Shown here in pieces: positions 17,762-25,841 of a stretch of DNA of 64,000 nucleotides. The position numbers and the translations under genes were made by a program. The stretch comes from Saccharopolyspora montiporae (GTDB lineage Bacteria > Actinomycetota > Actinomycetes > Mycobacteriales > Pseudonocardiaceae), in contig NZ_JADEYC010000019.1 in assembly GCF_015209505.1 (NCBI RefSeq), positions 1 through 64,000 of the forward strand, given 5' to 3'. Position 1 is the stretch's first letter; each line of letters opens with the position of its first letter. The notes under the pieces were generated by a model. It worked only from the letters and a program-made list of their open reading frames with translations. It did no database searches and had not been told where the DNA came from.

Positions 17762-18547
17762 GTGCCCGCAGCAGCCGTGAACGGCATCCGGACGGCCTAC
17801 CGCGAGGCCGGTGCCGGCCCGCCCGTCGTGCTCGTGCACGGTCTCGGCGAGGACGGCACGAGCTGGCGGACCCAGCAGGACGCCCTCACTGACCGGCGCA
17901 CCATCGCACCGGACCTGCGCGGGCACGGCGCCAGCGGGCTCGGCGAACCGGACGGGACCTGGATGCAGTTGCGCGACGACCTGCTCGGCTTCCTGCAGCA
18001 GGTCAGCGGCCCGGCCACCTGCGTGGGCTTCTCGCTGGGCGGAGTGCTGGTGCTGGCCGCCGCTGCCGAACGCCCGGACCTGGTTCCCTCCGCGGTGACC
18101 GTGGCGACCTCGGCGGTGGTGGGCCGCTCGGCCGCCGAGTTCTACACCGAGCGCGCCCGGCAGGTCCGCGCCGGCGATCGGGACGCGGTGTTGGACAGCT
18201 TGCGCACCGACACCGCGGCCATGCTCAACGGCGGGGCTGATCCGGCCACGGCCTGGCGCAAGCGCGCCGCCGCGATCGGAGCCGGCGAGGGCTACGCCAA
18301 CGCCGCCGCGGCCATGGCCGGTCTGCGCGAGCACCCGCTGGCGCCCCGGCTGGGCGAGATCTCCGGTCCGGTCGAGGTGATCGGCGCCGAGCACGACCGG
18401 CTGTGCCCGCGCAAGGCCGCCGACATCCTGCTGGAATCCCTGCCCCGGTCCCGGTACCACGAGATCGCGGGCTCCGGGCACCTCGTGCATGCGGACGCAC
18501 CCGAGCAGCTCACCGATCTGCTCAACCGGTTGCTCCCGCAGGCCTGA
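17762..18547 (+). CDS. Alpha/beta hydrolase
   Basis: The 261-residue product has the alpha/beta hydrolase core: oxyanion region VLVHGLGEDGTSW, nucleophile elbow GFSLGG (Ser), late Asp in EHDRLCPRKA and His in GSGHLVHADAPEQ. The lack of a signal peptide places it in the cytosol. The start is taken as GTG 17762 (VPAAAVNGIRTAYREAG) with GGGGAG upstream, seven bases after the ABC operon; GTG 17777 is an alternative. It may act on the imported substrate, as an esterase or peptidase-like enzyme, but the substrate is not predictable. Confidence 0.85.
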   Translation: MPAAAVNGIRTAYREAGAGPPVVLVHGLGEDGTSWRTQQDALTDRRTIAPDLRGHGASGLGEPDGTWMQLRDDLLGFLQQVSGPATCVGFSLGGVLVLAAAAERPDLVPSAVTVATSAVVGRSAAEFYTERARQVRAGDRDAVLDSLRTDTAAMLNGGADPATAWRKRAAAIGAGEGYANAAAAMAGLREHPLAPRLGEISGPVEVIGAEHDRLCPRKAADILLESLPRSRYHEIAGSGHLVHADAPEQLTDLLNRLLPQA

Positions 18548-18611
18548 CCCGTCAGGCAGTCCGGACGTCGGGAGCGCGCACAGCCGCCGGATCCGTCCGA
18601 CAATGCCGGGT

Positions 18612-19028
18612 GTGCACGTACCTCGCCCCGCAACCGCCCCGGGACCCGCGACCGCGCTCGTCGCCGCCGTCGTGGCCGCGGCCGGGTCGTGCACCGCTCC
18701 CCCGCCAGAGGACTCGACCCCGGACCGCGCGGTGGAGTACCGGATCGAGGGCGATTCCGGCGAGGCGCGCCTGGTGCTGTGGCAGGGCCACGGTGCGGTC
18801 ACCGAAGAAGCCGACGACGTCCGGCTTCCGTTCAGCGCCGGGGTGCGGCTGCAGGACGGCGAGAAGGCCGCGGTGACCGCCTCCGGCGACGAATCGCCCC
18901 GCACGTGCCGCATCCTCGTCGACGGCGAGACCGTCGTGGAGCAGACCGCGCCGGAACGCGTGACCTGCGAACTGGTCGTGGCTCCGGGGCAGCCGCAGCA
19001 AGCCCCGGAGCAGAACGCACCGCGCTAG
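18612..19028 (+). CDS. Small secreted lipoprotein, MmpS-like
   Basis: The 138-residue product has a hydrophobic signal (ATALVAAVVAAAGSC) with a lipobox-like AGSC, then a single beta-rich domain with VEYRIEGDSGEARLVLWQGH and SPRTCRILVDGETVVEQT, and a Gln/Pro-rich tail. The domain recalls MmpS-type accessory proteins, but no MmpL is nearby, so that name is tentative. GACAAT (18599-18604) sits seven bases before GTG 18612, suggesting a leaderless start; ATG 18603, in frame, would add three residues. Confidence 0.6.
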   Translation: MHVPRPATAPGPATALVAAVVAAAGSCTAPPPEDSTPDRAVEYRIEGDSGEARLVLWQGHGAVTEEADDVRLPFSAGVRLQDGEKAAVTASGDESPRTCRILVDGETVVEQTAPERVTCELVVAPGQPQQAPEQNAPR

Positions 19029-19094
19029 ACAGCGCTCGGGCAGGCCGCGCGGAGCGGAACCTCGCCACGCAACCCCGCTGCGCCGATCCCGAGG

Positions 19095-20096
19095 TCACAT
19101 CCGATCCAGCTGCGCCTGCAACTCGTCGGCCAGCCCGTGCATGATGCCGGCATAGCTGGCGTAGCTCATCGGCGCCACGGCCTCCCACTTCGCGAAGCGG
19201 TCGGCCGCGGCGGCCGGCTGCGCCGCGAAGATCGGCTTGCGCTTCATCTGCTCGGGCGGCAGCGACGCCGCCCGGGCGTCCCACAGCATGACGTCGGCGG
19301 GATAGGCACCGGCGTTCTCCCAGGAGAGCCGCTCGAAGTAGCCGCCCCCCGCTTCGTCCGGGGCATCCGGCACGGTGATCGGCAACCCGAGTTCGCGCAC
19401 GTAGAAGTCCAGGTCCGGGTTGCGGTGCGGATCGACGACGAAGTACTCCTGCTCGGTCCCGCCCACGGCCAAGATCGTGCGGTCCGCGGCCCGCATCCGC
19501 TCCCCGATCCCGCGCAGCCGCTCGGCGGCCGCGCGGAATTCGCGCTCATCGGCGCGCACCCGCTCCGCATCGGCGTCGGCGCCCAGCGCGCGGGCCAGGT
19601 CGCGGTACGACTCGATCGCCTCGGGCAGCGCGACACCGGACTGCTGCACGCCGATGGTGGGCGCGAACTCGCGCACCATCGCCTCCTGGTCCTCGGTGAG
19701 GTGCCACAGGCCGGGGAACTCGGCGTATTTCCCGCTGACCACCACGTCCGGCTCCAGCGTGGCCATGCGCTCCAGGTTGACCTCCCCGTACCCCGGCCCG
19801 GTCACATCGGTGACCCGCTGCGGATCGATGCTGCCCGCCTCGGGCTCGGTGGAGCCGTCGCTGCGCACCAGCGGACCGAACGTGCCCGCGATCGGCACGC
19901 CGAAATCCTGCAGCGCCCCCGCCGCCGAAACCTGCGCGACGACGCTCTCCGGGCGCCCCTCGGTGCTGATCTGCTCGCCGCGGTCATCGGTGTAGGACCA
20001 CTCCTGCTGCCCACCACCGCCGCCGCCCGAGGTGCACGCGGTGAGCGCGACCGCCGCCGCGGCCACCACCCATGCCGACCGGATCCTGTGATGCAC
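19095..20096 (-). CDS. Ferri-siderophore ABC substrate-binding lipoprotein
   Basis: A 333-residue FecB/FepB-type binding protein: signal peptide with lipobox (AAAAVALTACTSG), a Gly-rich linker, then the two-lobed periplasmic-binding fold (LEPDVVVSGKYAEFP in the first lobe, then a long helix, then MLWDARAASLPPEQ). It would present an iron siderophore to a permease that is not encoded here. The promoter region is shared with the divergent siderophore-interacting protein and contains an IdeR/DtxR box, so iron should repress it. Confidence 0.9.
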   Translation of the reverse strand: MHHRIRSAWVVAAAAVALTACTSGGGGGGQQEWSYTDDRGEQISTEGRPESVVAQVSAAGALQDFGVPIAGTFGPLVRSDGSTEPEAGSIDPQRVTDVTGPGYGEVNLERMATLEPDVVVSGKYAEFPGLWHLTEDQEAMVREFAPTIGVQQSGVALPEAIESYRDLARALGADADAERVRADEREFRAAAERLRGIGERMRAADRTILAVGGTEQEYFVVDPHRNPDLDFYVRELGLPITVPDAPDEAGGGYFERLSWENAGAYPADVMLWDARAASLPPEQMKRKPIFAAQPAAAADRFAKWEAVAPMSYASYAGIMHGLADELQAQLDRM

Positions 20097-20115
20097 ACCA
20101 ACCTCCCCTGTTTGA

Positions 20116-20134
20116 TAAGGCTAGGCTAACCTAG
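20116..20134. promoter_or_regulatory. IdeR/DtxR iron box
   Basis: TAAGGCTAGGCTAACCTAG matches the IdeR/DtxR consensus TTAGGTTAGGCTAACCTAA at 16 of 19 positions by my alignment. It lies 20 bases upstream of the lipoprotein gene on one side and 18 bases upstream of the siderophore-interacting protein on the other, so one site should control both. Confidence 0.88.
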
Positions 20135-20151
20135 CACTTCAGGAGGTAACG

Positions 20152-21081
20152 ATGACCGCAACCATCACAACCGGTGCCAACCGGACCAAGCCCGCGTACC
20201 GGCTGTTCCCGGTCGACGTCAGCCGCGTGCGGCCGCTCGGGCCGAGTTTCGTGCGGATCACGTTCACCGGGGAATGCCTGCGCTCGTTCGGATCCGCCGG
20301 CGACGACCAGCGGATCAAAATCGTGCTGCCCCAACCCGGCCGCACGATCTCCGACTTCCCCGACGGACCGGACTGGTACTCCTCGTGGCTCGGCCTGCCC
20401 GAACGCATCCGGCCCGTGCTGCGCACCTACACCGTGCGCACCCACCGACCCGAATCGGCGGAGCTGGACATCGACTTCGTCCTGCACGGCATCGACTCCG
20501 GCCACGGCGGACCCGCCACGCACTGGGCCGCGAACACCGTCCCCGGCGACCGGATCGGACTGCTCGGGCCCGACCGCCCCGGCGGCGGACGGATGTGGGG
20601 CTGCGAATGGGCCCCACCGGAAACCGCGGACCAACTCGTGCTGGCCGGCGACGAAACCGCGGTGCCCGCCGTGGCCGCCATCCTGGAAGCGCTCCCGGAC
20701 ACCGCCCGCGGCATCGCCTGCCTGGAAGTCCCCGAACCCCGCGACCGCCAGGACTGGAACTGCCCACCCGGCGTGGACGTGCGGTGGTTCTTCCGGCACA
20801 ACCACGGCACCGAGCACGGCGCGCTGCTGGAAACCGCCCTGCTGGAAGCCGTCGCCGAGCTGCAACCGCACCGCAGCACCGGCACCCAGCTCGACGACGT
20901 CGACGTGGACACCGGTGCGCTCTGGGAAGTCCCGGAACGCACCGCGACCGGCCGGGTCTACGGCTGGCTGGCCGGCGAAGCCGGAACGATCAAGCGGTTG
21001 CGCCGCATCCTGGTCACCGACCGGGGATTGCCCCGGGAATCGGTGGCGTTCATGGGCTACTGGCGCCACGGGCGCAGCTGA
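20152..21081 (+). CDS. Siderophore-interacting protein (ferric-siderophore reductase)
   Basis: The 309-residue product has the SIP layout: FAD-binding domain with RTYTVRTHRPES, then a C-terminal NAD(P)H-type domain with DETAVPAVAAILEALP and a terminal YGWLAGEAGTIKRLRRIL helix. Proteins of this family reduce ferric siderophores in the cytosol to release Fe(II). AGGAGG lies just upstream of ATG 20152. It is divergent from the siderophore lipoprotein across an IdeR box. Confidence 0.92.
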   Translation: MTATITTGANRTKPAYRLFPVDVSRVRPLGPSFVRITFTGECLRSFGSAGDDQRIKIVLPQPGRTISDFPDGPDWYSSWLGLPERIRPVLRTYTVRTHRPESAELDIDFVLHGIDSGHGGPATHWAANTVPGDRIGLLGPDRPGGGRMWGCEWAPPETADQLVLAGDETAVPAVAAILEALPDTARGIACLEVPEPRDRQDWNCPPGVDVRWFFRHNHGTEHGALLETALLEAVAELQPHRSTGTQLDDVDVDTGALWEVPERTATGRVYGWLAGEAGTIKRLRRILVTDRGLPRESVAFMGYWRHGRS

Positions 21082-21125
21082 ACTCGACCAGTGACCCGGC
21101 GCAGCAGCACGCCTAGCATCGACAG

Positions 21126-21152
21126 GTGTGCGCTCGACGCCGGCACGTGTGA
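21126..21152 (+). CDS. Possible leaderless upstream ORF (8 residues)
   Basis: TAGCAT (21114-21119) is followed after six bases by GTG 21126, which opens the peptide VCARRRHV and stops at 21152. The spacing is the same as at several leaderless genes here. The RRHV string recalls the actinobacterial cysteine-attenuator leader peptides (RRHVDL...), but this one is shorter. It ends 40 bases before the sigma-factor start. Real translation is unproven. Confidence 0.25.
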   Translation: MCARRRHV

Positions 21153-21192
21153 CGGACCGGATGTGCACGACCTGCGGAGGTGGTCGGCGGAC

Positions 21193-22188
21193 ATGGCGCA
21201 AGATCGCGTACCCGAGGAGTTCATCAGGCTCGCGGACCCGTACCGCAAGGAGCTGCTCGCGCACTGCTACCGGATGACCGGCTCTCTGCACGAGGCCGAA
21301 GACCTCGTGCAGGAGACCTACCTGCGCGCCTGGCGGGGCTACGACCGGTTCGAGGGTCGCTCCTCACTGCGCACCTGGCTACACCGGATCGCGACCAGCA
21401 CCTGCCTGACCGCGCTCGACCGGCGCAGCCGCCGCCCGCTGCCCTCCGGGCTCGGCGCCGCCACCTCCTCCCCGGACGGCAGGCTGCGCGAACGCCCCGA
21501 CATCGCCTGGCTGGAACCGGTCCCGGACGCACGCATCGCCGACGACCCCACCGATCCCGCCACCATCGCCGGCGGGCGGGAACGCACCCGACTGGCGTTC
21601 ACCGCCGCGCTGCAGCACCTGCCCGCCCGGCAGCGAGCCGTCCTGCTGCTGCGCGACGTGCTCAAGTGCAAAGCCCCGGAAGTCGCCGACCTGCTCGGCA
21701 CCACCGTCACCGCGGTCAACAGCGCCCTGCAGCGCGCCCGCGCCCAACTCGCGCGGATCGCACCGGCCGAGGACGACCCGCCCACCGCGCTGACCGAGGA
21801 GCAGCAGCACCTGCTCGACCGCTACGTCACCGCGTTCGAGGCCAAGGACGTCGGCGAACTGGTGCACCTGTTCACCCACGACGCGACCTGGGAGATGCCA
21901 CCGTTCAGCACGTGGGTGCGCGGCGCCGCCGCCATCGGCGTGCTCATCGACCGCCAGTGCCCGGCCGGACCCGGCGAGATGCACCTGGTCCCGACCCGGG
22001 CCAACGGCCAGATCGCCTTCGCGGTGTACCGGCGCAGCGCCGACGGCGTGTTCCGCCCGTTCCAACTGCAGGTACTGGCGCTGGCCGGCAGCGGTGTGCA
22101 GCACACCGCCGCCTTCTTCGACACCACGCTGTTCGCGCTGTTCGGCCTGCCCAGCACCGCGGAACCGACCGCCGCCCCCGCCCACTGA
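21193..22188 (+). CDS. ECF sigma factor with SnoaL-like C-terminal domain (SigG/SigJ group)
   Basis: A 331-residue product: sigma-70 region 2 (DPYRKELLAHCYRMTGSLHE, AEDLVQETYLRAWRGYDRFE), region 4 (LPARQRAVLLLRDVLKCKAP, then VTAVNSALQRARAQL), and then a SnoaL/NTF2-like domain from about residue 210 (LDRYVTAFEAKDVGELVHLF, MPPFSTWVRGAAAI). In this ECF group the tail replaces an anti-sigma factor as the control element. The start ATG 21193 gives the family beginning and has GGAGGTGG upstream. A possible leaderless mini-ORF precedes it. Confidence 0.88.
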   Translation: MAQDRVPEEFIRLADPYRKELLAHCYRMTGSLHEAEDLVQETYLRAWRGYDRFEGRSSLRTWLHRIATSTCLTALDRRSRRPLPSGLGAATSSPDGRLRERPDIAWLEPVPDARIADDPTDPATIAGGRERTRLAFTAALQHLPARQRAVLLLRDVLKCKAPEVADLLGTTVTAVNSALQRARAQLARIAPAEDDPPTALTEEQQHLLDRYVTAFEAKDVGELVHLFTHDATWEMPPFSTWVRGAAAIGVLIDRQCPAGPGEMHLVPTRANGQIAFAVYRRSADGVFRPFQLQVLALAGSGVQHTAAFFDTTLFALFGLPSTAEPTAAPAH

Positions 22189-22203
22189 ACCCGGGCCGGC
22201 CGG

Positions 22204-22599
22204 TCACCCCCCGCCGTCGCGCCAGACCGCCCGATAGCGCTCAGCGGCGGCCGCATCCCGCCGCCGGCGCACCGCCGAACCGTGCCCGGGACCGAACCCG
22301 TACCGCACCAACCGTGCGTCCACGCTGTCCACCGCGTTGGTCAGCACCACCCGACCGACCACCAGCACACCAAGCAGCAGCGACCCGGCCGCGATCGGCC
22401 ACGCACCACCGAACACCCCCAGCGCCAGGAACAGCACCGCACCCAGCGGAGCGATCTGCAGCAGCCCGCGGACCAGCACCCGCAACACCCACGTGCGGCA
22501 CGTCGCATCGTGCAGCACCCAGTCGCGGTAGCGCTGCGGCAGCATGCCCCCGAACTGGTAGTACACCCAGAGGACGGGGTTCGGTCGAGGACGCGACAT
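22204..22599 (-). CDS. DUF5313 family membrane protein
   Basis: The 131-residue product begins MSRPRPNPVLWVYYQFGGML, then PQRYRDWVLHDATCRTWVLR, then two hydrophobic helices (IAPLGAVLFLALGVFGG and AAGSLLLGVLVVGRVVLT) and a basic tail with YGFGPG. The pattern matches small actinobacterial DUF5313 membrane proteins of unknown role. On its strand TAGACT lies seven bases before the ATG, so the transcript is probably leaderless. Confidence 0.8.
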   Translation of the reverse strand: MSRPRPNPVLWVYYQFGGMLPQRYRDWVLHDATCRTWVLRVLVRGLLQIAPLGAVLFLALGVFGGAWPIAAGSLLLGVLVVGRVVLTNAVDSVDARLVRYGFGPGHGSAVRRRRDAAAAERYRAVWRDGGG

Positions 22600-22791
22600 C
22601 CGCCGCAGTCTAGGGACTGCCCGTCAGCGGGGGTAATCCCCGCCCTCGGGGCACTCCCCCGCACAGCCCCGCGAACCCGCTCGGCCGTCCGGTGGCCGCG
22701 GCCCGCGAGGTCTTCCTCCACGCAGCCGCCCGTGAAAGGATCCGGACCGCATTTCCGTTTCGCGCGGATACCACGCGGGGAGGCTGCGACG

Positions 22792-24084
22792 ATGTTCGAC
22801 GTCGACCAGGTCCGACTTGCCGGATCCGAACACCGGCTTCCGCGCATGCTCCCGGTGCGCCAGCGCTTCGCCGCCGGATCGGTGCCCGACGTCCAAACCG
22901 CTCTCGCCGACCAGGTCGCCGCGCACGACCGCGCGAACCCGTTGAGCGGCAAGCGAATCGCCGTCGCCGTCGGCAGCCGCGGCGTGGCCCGCATCGACGA
23001 GGTCACCGCCGAACTCGTGGCCGCACTCGTCGCCCGCGGCGCGAAACCCTTCGTCGTCCCGGCGATGGGCAGCCACGGCGGCGGAACCGCGGACGGCCAG
23101 CGCCAAGTGCTGGCCGACTACGGCGTCACCGAGGAATCCGTTCGCGCACCGGTGGTTTCGTCGATGGACACCGTCGTCATCGCCCACCTCCCGGACGGAA
23201 CACCGGTGCACTTCGACGCCGAGGCCGCCGCGGCGGACGGCGTCGTCGTGGTCAACCGCGTCAAACCGCACACCGACTTCAAGGGCGAGCACGAAAGCGG
23301 CCTGGCCAAGATGCTGGCCATCGGCCTGGGCAAGCACGAAGGCGCCACCACGCTGCACAGCCACGGCTTCGGCGCCTTCCCGCACCTCATCCCGGCCGCA
23401 GCGCAGGCGGCGCTGGACAACGCACCGGTGGAGTTCGGCGTGGCGGTCGTGGAAAACGCCTACGAGGACATCGCCGAACTGGAACTCGTTCCCGCGCAAG
23501 GAATGCTGGAACGCGAAGCCGAACTCCTGGTGCGCGCCAAGCAGCTGCTGCCCCGCTTGCTGTTCCCCCGGATCGACGTGCTCGTGGTCGACGAGATCGG
23601 CAAGGACATCAGCGGCGCGGGCATGGATCCGAACATCACCGGGCGCGCCCCCGTCACCGGCGACGGTTTCGCCGATGTGGCGATCTCGCAGATCGTGGTC
23701 CTGGGGCTGACCGAGCGCACGCACGGCAACGCGTGCGGCCTCGGCATCGCCGACGTGACCACGCAGCGCTGCCTGGACGGCATCGACTTCGGTTCGTTCT
23801 ACACGAATTCGCTCACCTCCGGCGTCGCGGTCAGCGCGAAGATCCCGATGGCCCTGGCCGATGACCGGCAAGCCATCATCGCCGCCCTGCACATGGCCCG
23901 CGGCACCGGTCGAGCACCGCGGGTGGTCCGGATGCGCAACACGTTGTCGCTGATCGAGCTGGAGGTCTCCGAGGCGCTGGCCGACGAGGTCGCCGATCAT
24001 CCCGACCTCAGCGCAACCGGCCCCCCGGTGCACTGGGACTTCGACGCCGCGACCGGTCGGCTGCTCCCGGCGGCTGCCGGCTGA
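22792..24084 (+). CDS. LarA-like (DUF2088) protein
   Basis: The 430-residue product is related to the nickel-pincer lactate racemase LarA: N-terminal DUF2088 region with AVAVGSRGVARIDEV and VVPAMGSHGGGTADGQ, then VNRVKPHTDFKGEHESGLAK and LHSHGFGAFPHLIP. The VKPHTDF and SHG stretches hold Lys and His residues at positions like those used in LarA, but no larB, larC or larE cofactor genes are present. It may be a distant isomerase or another cofactor-binding enzyme. ATG 22792 follows GGGGAGG; upstream in-frame codons are not family-like. Confidence 0.75.
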   Translation: MFDVDQVRLAGSEHRLPRMLPVRQRFAAGSVPDVQTALADQVAAHDRANPLSGKRIAVAVGSRGVARIDEVTAELVAALVARGAKPFVVPAMGSHGGGTADGQRQVLADYGVTEESVRAPVVSSMDTVVIAHLPDGTPVHFDAEAAAADGVVVVNRVKPHTDFKGEHESGLAKMLAIGLGKHEGATTLHSHGFGAFPHLIPAAAQAALDNAPVEFGVAVVENAYEDIAELELVPAQGMLEREAELLVRAKQLLPRLLFPRIDVLVVDEIGKDISGAGMDPNITGRAPVTGDGFADVAISQIVVLGLTERTHGNACGLGIADVTTQRCLDGIDFGSFYTNSLTSGVAVSAKIPMALADDRQAIIAALHMARGTGRAPRVVRMRNTLSLIELEVSEALADEVADHPDLSATGPPVHWDFDAATGRLLPAAAG

Positions 24085-24197
24085 ACCGCTCGCGCAGCGA
24101 AATCGAGTCGCTGTTCGACGGGTTGGAGCGCGTCGACCGCGCACCCGAGCGCAGCGAGGTCTGGCCCGGTGTCGCCCGCGAGCCTCTTCCTCGCTGA
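24081..24197 (+). pseudogene. Possible C-terminal remnant of an S-adenosyl methyltransferase (Methyltransf_19-like)
   Basis: Directly at the end of the LarA-like gene an open stretch reads LNRSRSEIESLFDGLERVDR and on to EVWPG before a stop. The RSRxEIxxLFDGLExV pattern resembles the C-terminus of SAM-dependent methyltransferases of the DUF574 type. Nothing of the N-terminal part is present, so if real it is a decayed fragment. It could also be chance. Confidence 0.25.
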
Positions 24198-24324
24198 TCA
24201 GTACCGTGCCGAACCCGACCGGCACGTCCTTCTGCGCGTTGATTTCGATCTGCTCTGAAACGACAGCGCATTTTAATGATTGGTCCGGTGGTCGCTGGTC
24301 GAGCCGCCGCCTAGCATCGGAAGC

Positions 24325-24987
24325 GTGCGCGCAGCCGGTGTGATCTTCGATCTGGACGGCGTCCTCGCCGACTCCGAGCAGCTCTGGGACCGGCTCCGAC
24401 GGGAAGTCGTCGCCGCCCACTCCGGCAGCTGGGGACCGGGAGCCACCGAAGCGATGATGGGCATGAGCACACCGGAGTGGTCGGCCTACCTGGTCGAACA
24501 GCTCGGCGCCCGTGCGACGCCGGAGGACATCGCCGAGCACGTCATCGAACGGATGGCCGAGCACTACACCGCCGACCCGCCGATCCTGCCGGACGCGGTG
24601 CCGACGGTGCGCACCGTCGCCGAGCGCTACCCGACGGCCATCGCCTCATCTGCTCCCCCGCGCATCATCCGCGCGTTCCTGGACACCACCGGCCTCGGCG
24701 AGCAGGTCGGCACGGCGGTCTCCAGCGAGCAGGTCGGTGCGGGCAAGCCTGCGCCCGACGTCTACCTGGAGGCGGCGGCCGGGCTCGGTGCCGATCCCGC
24801 CCGGTGCGCCGCGGTCGAGGATTCCGCCAGCGGACTGCGTGCTGCCGCAGCGGCCGGGATGACCGTGTTCGCCGTGCCGAATCCGCACTTCCCGCCACCG
24901 GAGGAGGCGCTGGCGCTCACCCACCGCGTCCTCCGAGGGATCGCCCGGCTCCCCGACGCGCTGGCCGATCTCGCCGAGGAGCCGTGA
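24325..24987 (+). CDS. HAD-family phosphatase (beta-phosphoglucomutase-like)
   Basis: The 220-residue product has HAD motif I near the N-terminus (GVIFDLDGVLADSEQLW), motif II (AIASSAPPR), motif III Lys (GAGKPAPDVYLEAA) and motif IV (CAAVEDSASGLRAA). The cap is the small helical type of beta-phosphoglucomutase-like enzymes. GTG 24325 was chosen because motif I starts five residues later and TAGCAT (24312-24317) lies seven bases upstream (leaderless). Substrate unknown. Confidence 0.88.
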   Translation: MRAAGVIFDLDGVLADSEQLWDRLRREVVAAHSGSWGPGATEAMMGMSTPEWSAYLVEQLGARATPEDIAEHVIERMAEHYTADPPILPDAVPTVRTVAERYPTAIASSAPPRIIRAFLDTTGLGEQVGTAVSSEQVGAGKPAPDVYLEAAAGLGADPARCAAVEDSASGLRAAAAAGMTVFAVPNPHFPPPEEALALTHRVLRGIARLPDALADLAEEP

Positions 24988-25098
24988 GGCGCATCCGTGC
25001 CGGTGAAGGGCTGCACGCACCGCCCCGACACGACCTAGAATCGGGGTCTTCGGCCGCGATCCGAGCCCGCGCATCCGCGAAGGAGGGGGAACGCCGAG

Positions 25099-25665
25099 AT
25101 GCAGCCCGCACTGGAAACGTCCCGATTGGTCATCCGGGACTGGACGGATTCCGATGCCGACGTGCGGGCCGCCTTCACCCTGTACGGCCGCCAGGAGGTC
25201 ACGCAGTGGCTGACCCCGGCGATCACCCACGTCACCGACCTCGCAGAGATGCGCGAGGTCCTGCGGCGGTGGCTGGACGAGCAGGCGTCCGACCTGCCGC
25301 CCACCGGCCATTGGGCGATGCAGCGCCGCGAGGACGGCGCGATCGTCGGCGGCCTGGTGCTGCGGATGCTGCCACCCTACGACCACGACGTGGAGCTGAC
25401 CTGGCAACTCCGACCGGAGGCATGGGGCCACGGGTACGCCACCGAGGGAGCGCGGGCGCTGCTGGCGTGGGCGTTCGGCTACGAGATCGACGAGGTCTTC
25501 GCACTGGCCATGCCCGCGAACACCCGGGCGATCGCGACCGCGGGGCGCATCGGCATGGAGTGGGTCGGTGAGACGTCGAAGTACTACGGCACCTCGCTGC
25601 AGGTGTACCGGATCCGTCCCGGCGATCTGCCGGGGCTTCCCCCGCTGGATGCCACCGAAGACTGA
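25099..25665 (+). CDS. GNAT acetyltransferase (RimJ/RimL type)
   Basis: A 188-residue N-acetyltransferase: LETSRLVIRDWTDSDADVRA at the start, a central GAIVGGLVLRML strand, the acetyl-CoA loop in LRPEAWGHGYATEGARALL, and ANTRAIATAGRIGMEWVGET near the end. This is the RimJ/RimL pattern that [17 protein letters not shown] N-termini or small molecules. AGGAGGGGG lies upstream of ATG 25099. A separate single gene. Confidence 0.88.
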   Translation: MQPALETSRLVIRDWTDSDADVRAAFTLYGRQEVTQWLTPAITHVTDLAEMREVLRRWLDEQASDLPPTGHWAMQRREDGAIVGGLVLRMLPPYDHDVELTWQLRPEAWGHGYATEGARALLAWAFGYEIDEVFALAMPANTRAIATAGRIGMEWVGETSKYYGTSLQVYRIRPGDLPGLPPLDATED

Positions 25666-25731
25666 CACACCTCCGGTGGCAACCGGGTAGGGCCTAACAC
25701 GCCGACCCTTCTCCGATCGCTGCACAACACA

Positions 25732-25746
25732 TGTCCAACGTGGACA
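25732..25746. promoter_or_regulatory. Perfect palindrome upstream of the LCP gene
   Basis: TGTCCAACGTGGACA is a 6-3-6 inverted repeat about 95 bases before the LCP start, in a 176-base gap. It looks like an operator half-site pair, but I cannot assign a regulator. Confidence 0.35.
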
Positions 25747-25841
25747 GACGTCCGAAACTCCGCCCTGCCGGGGAACGTCCGCAGTGCGATGCTTGCCCGA
25801 GCAGGGCGTGAGCAGCGCGGGACGCAGCCGCCGGAGGCATC

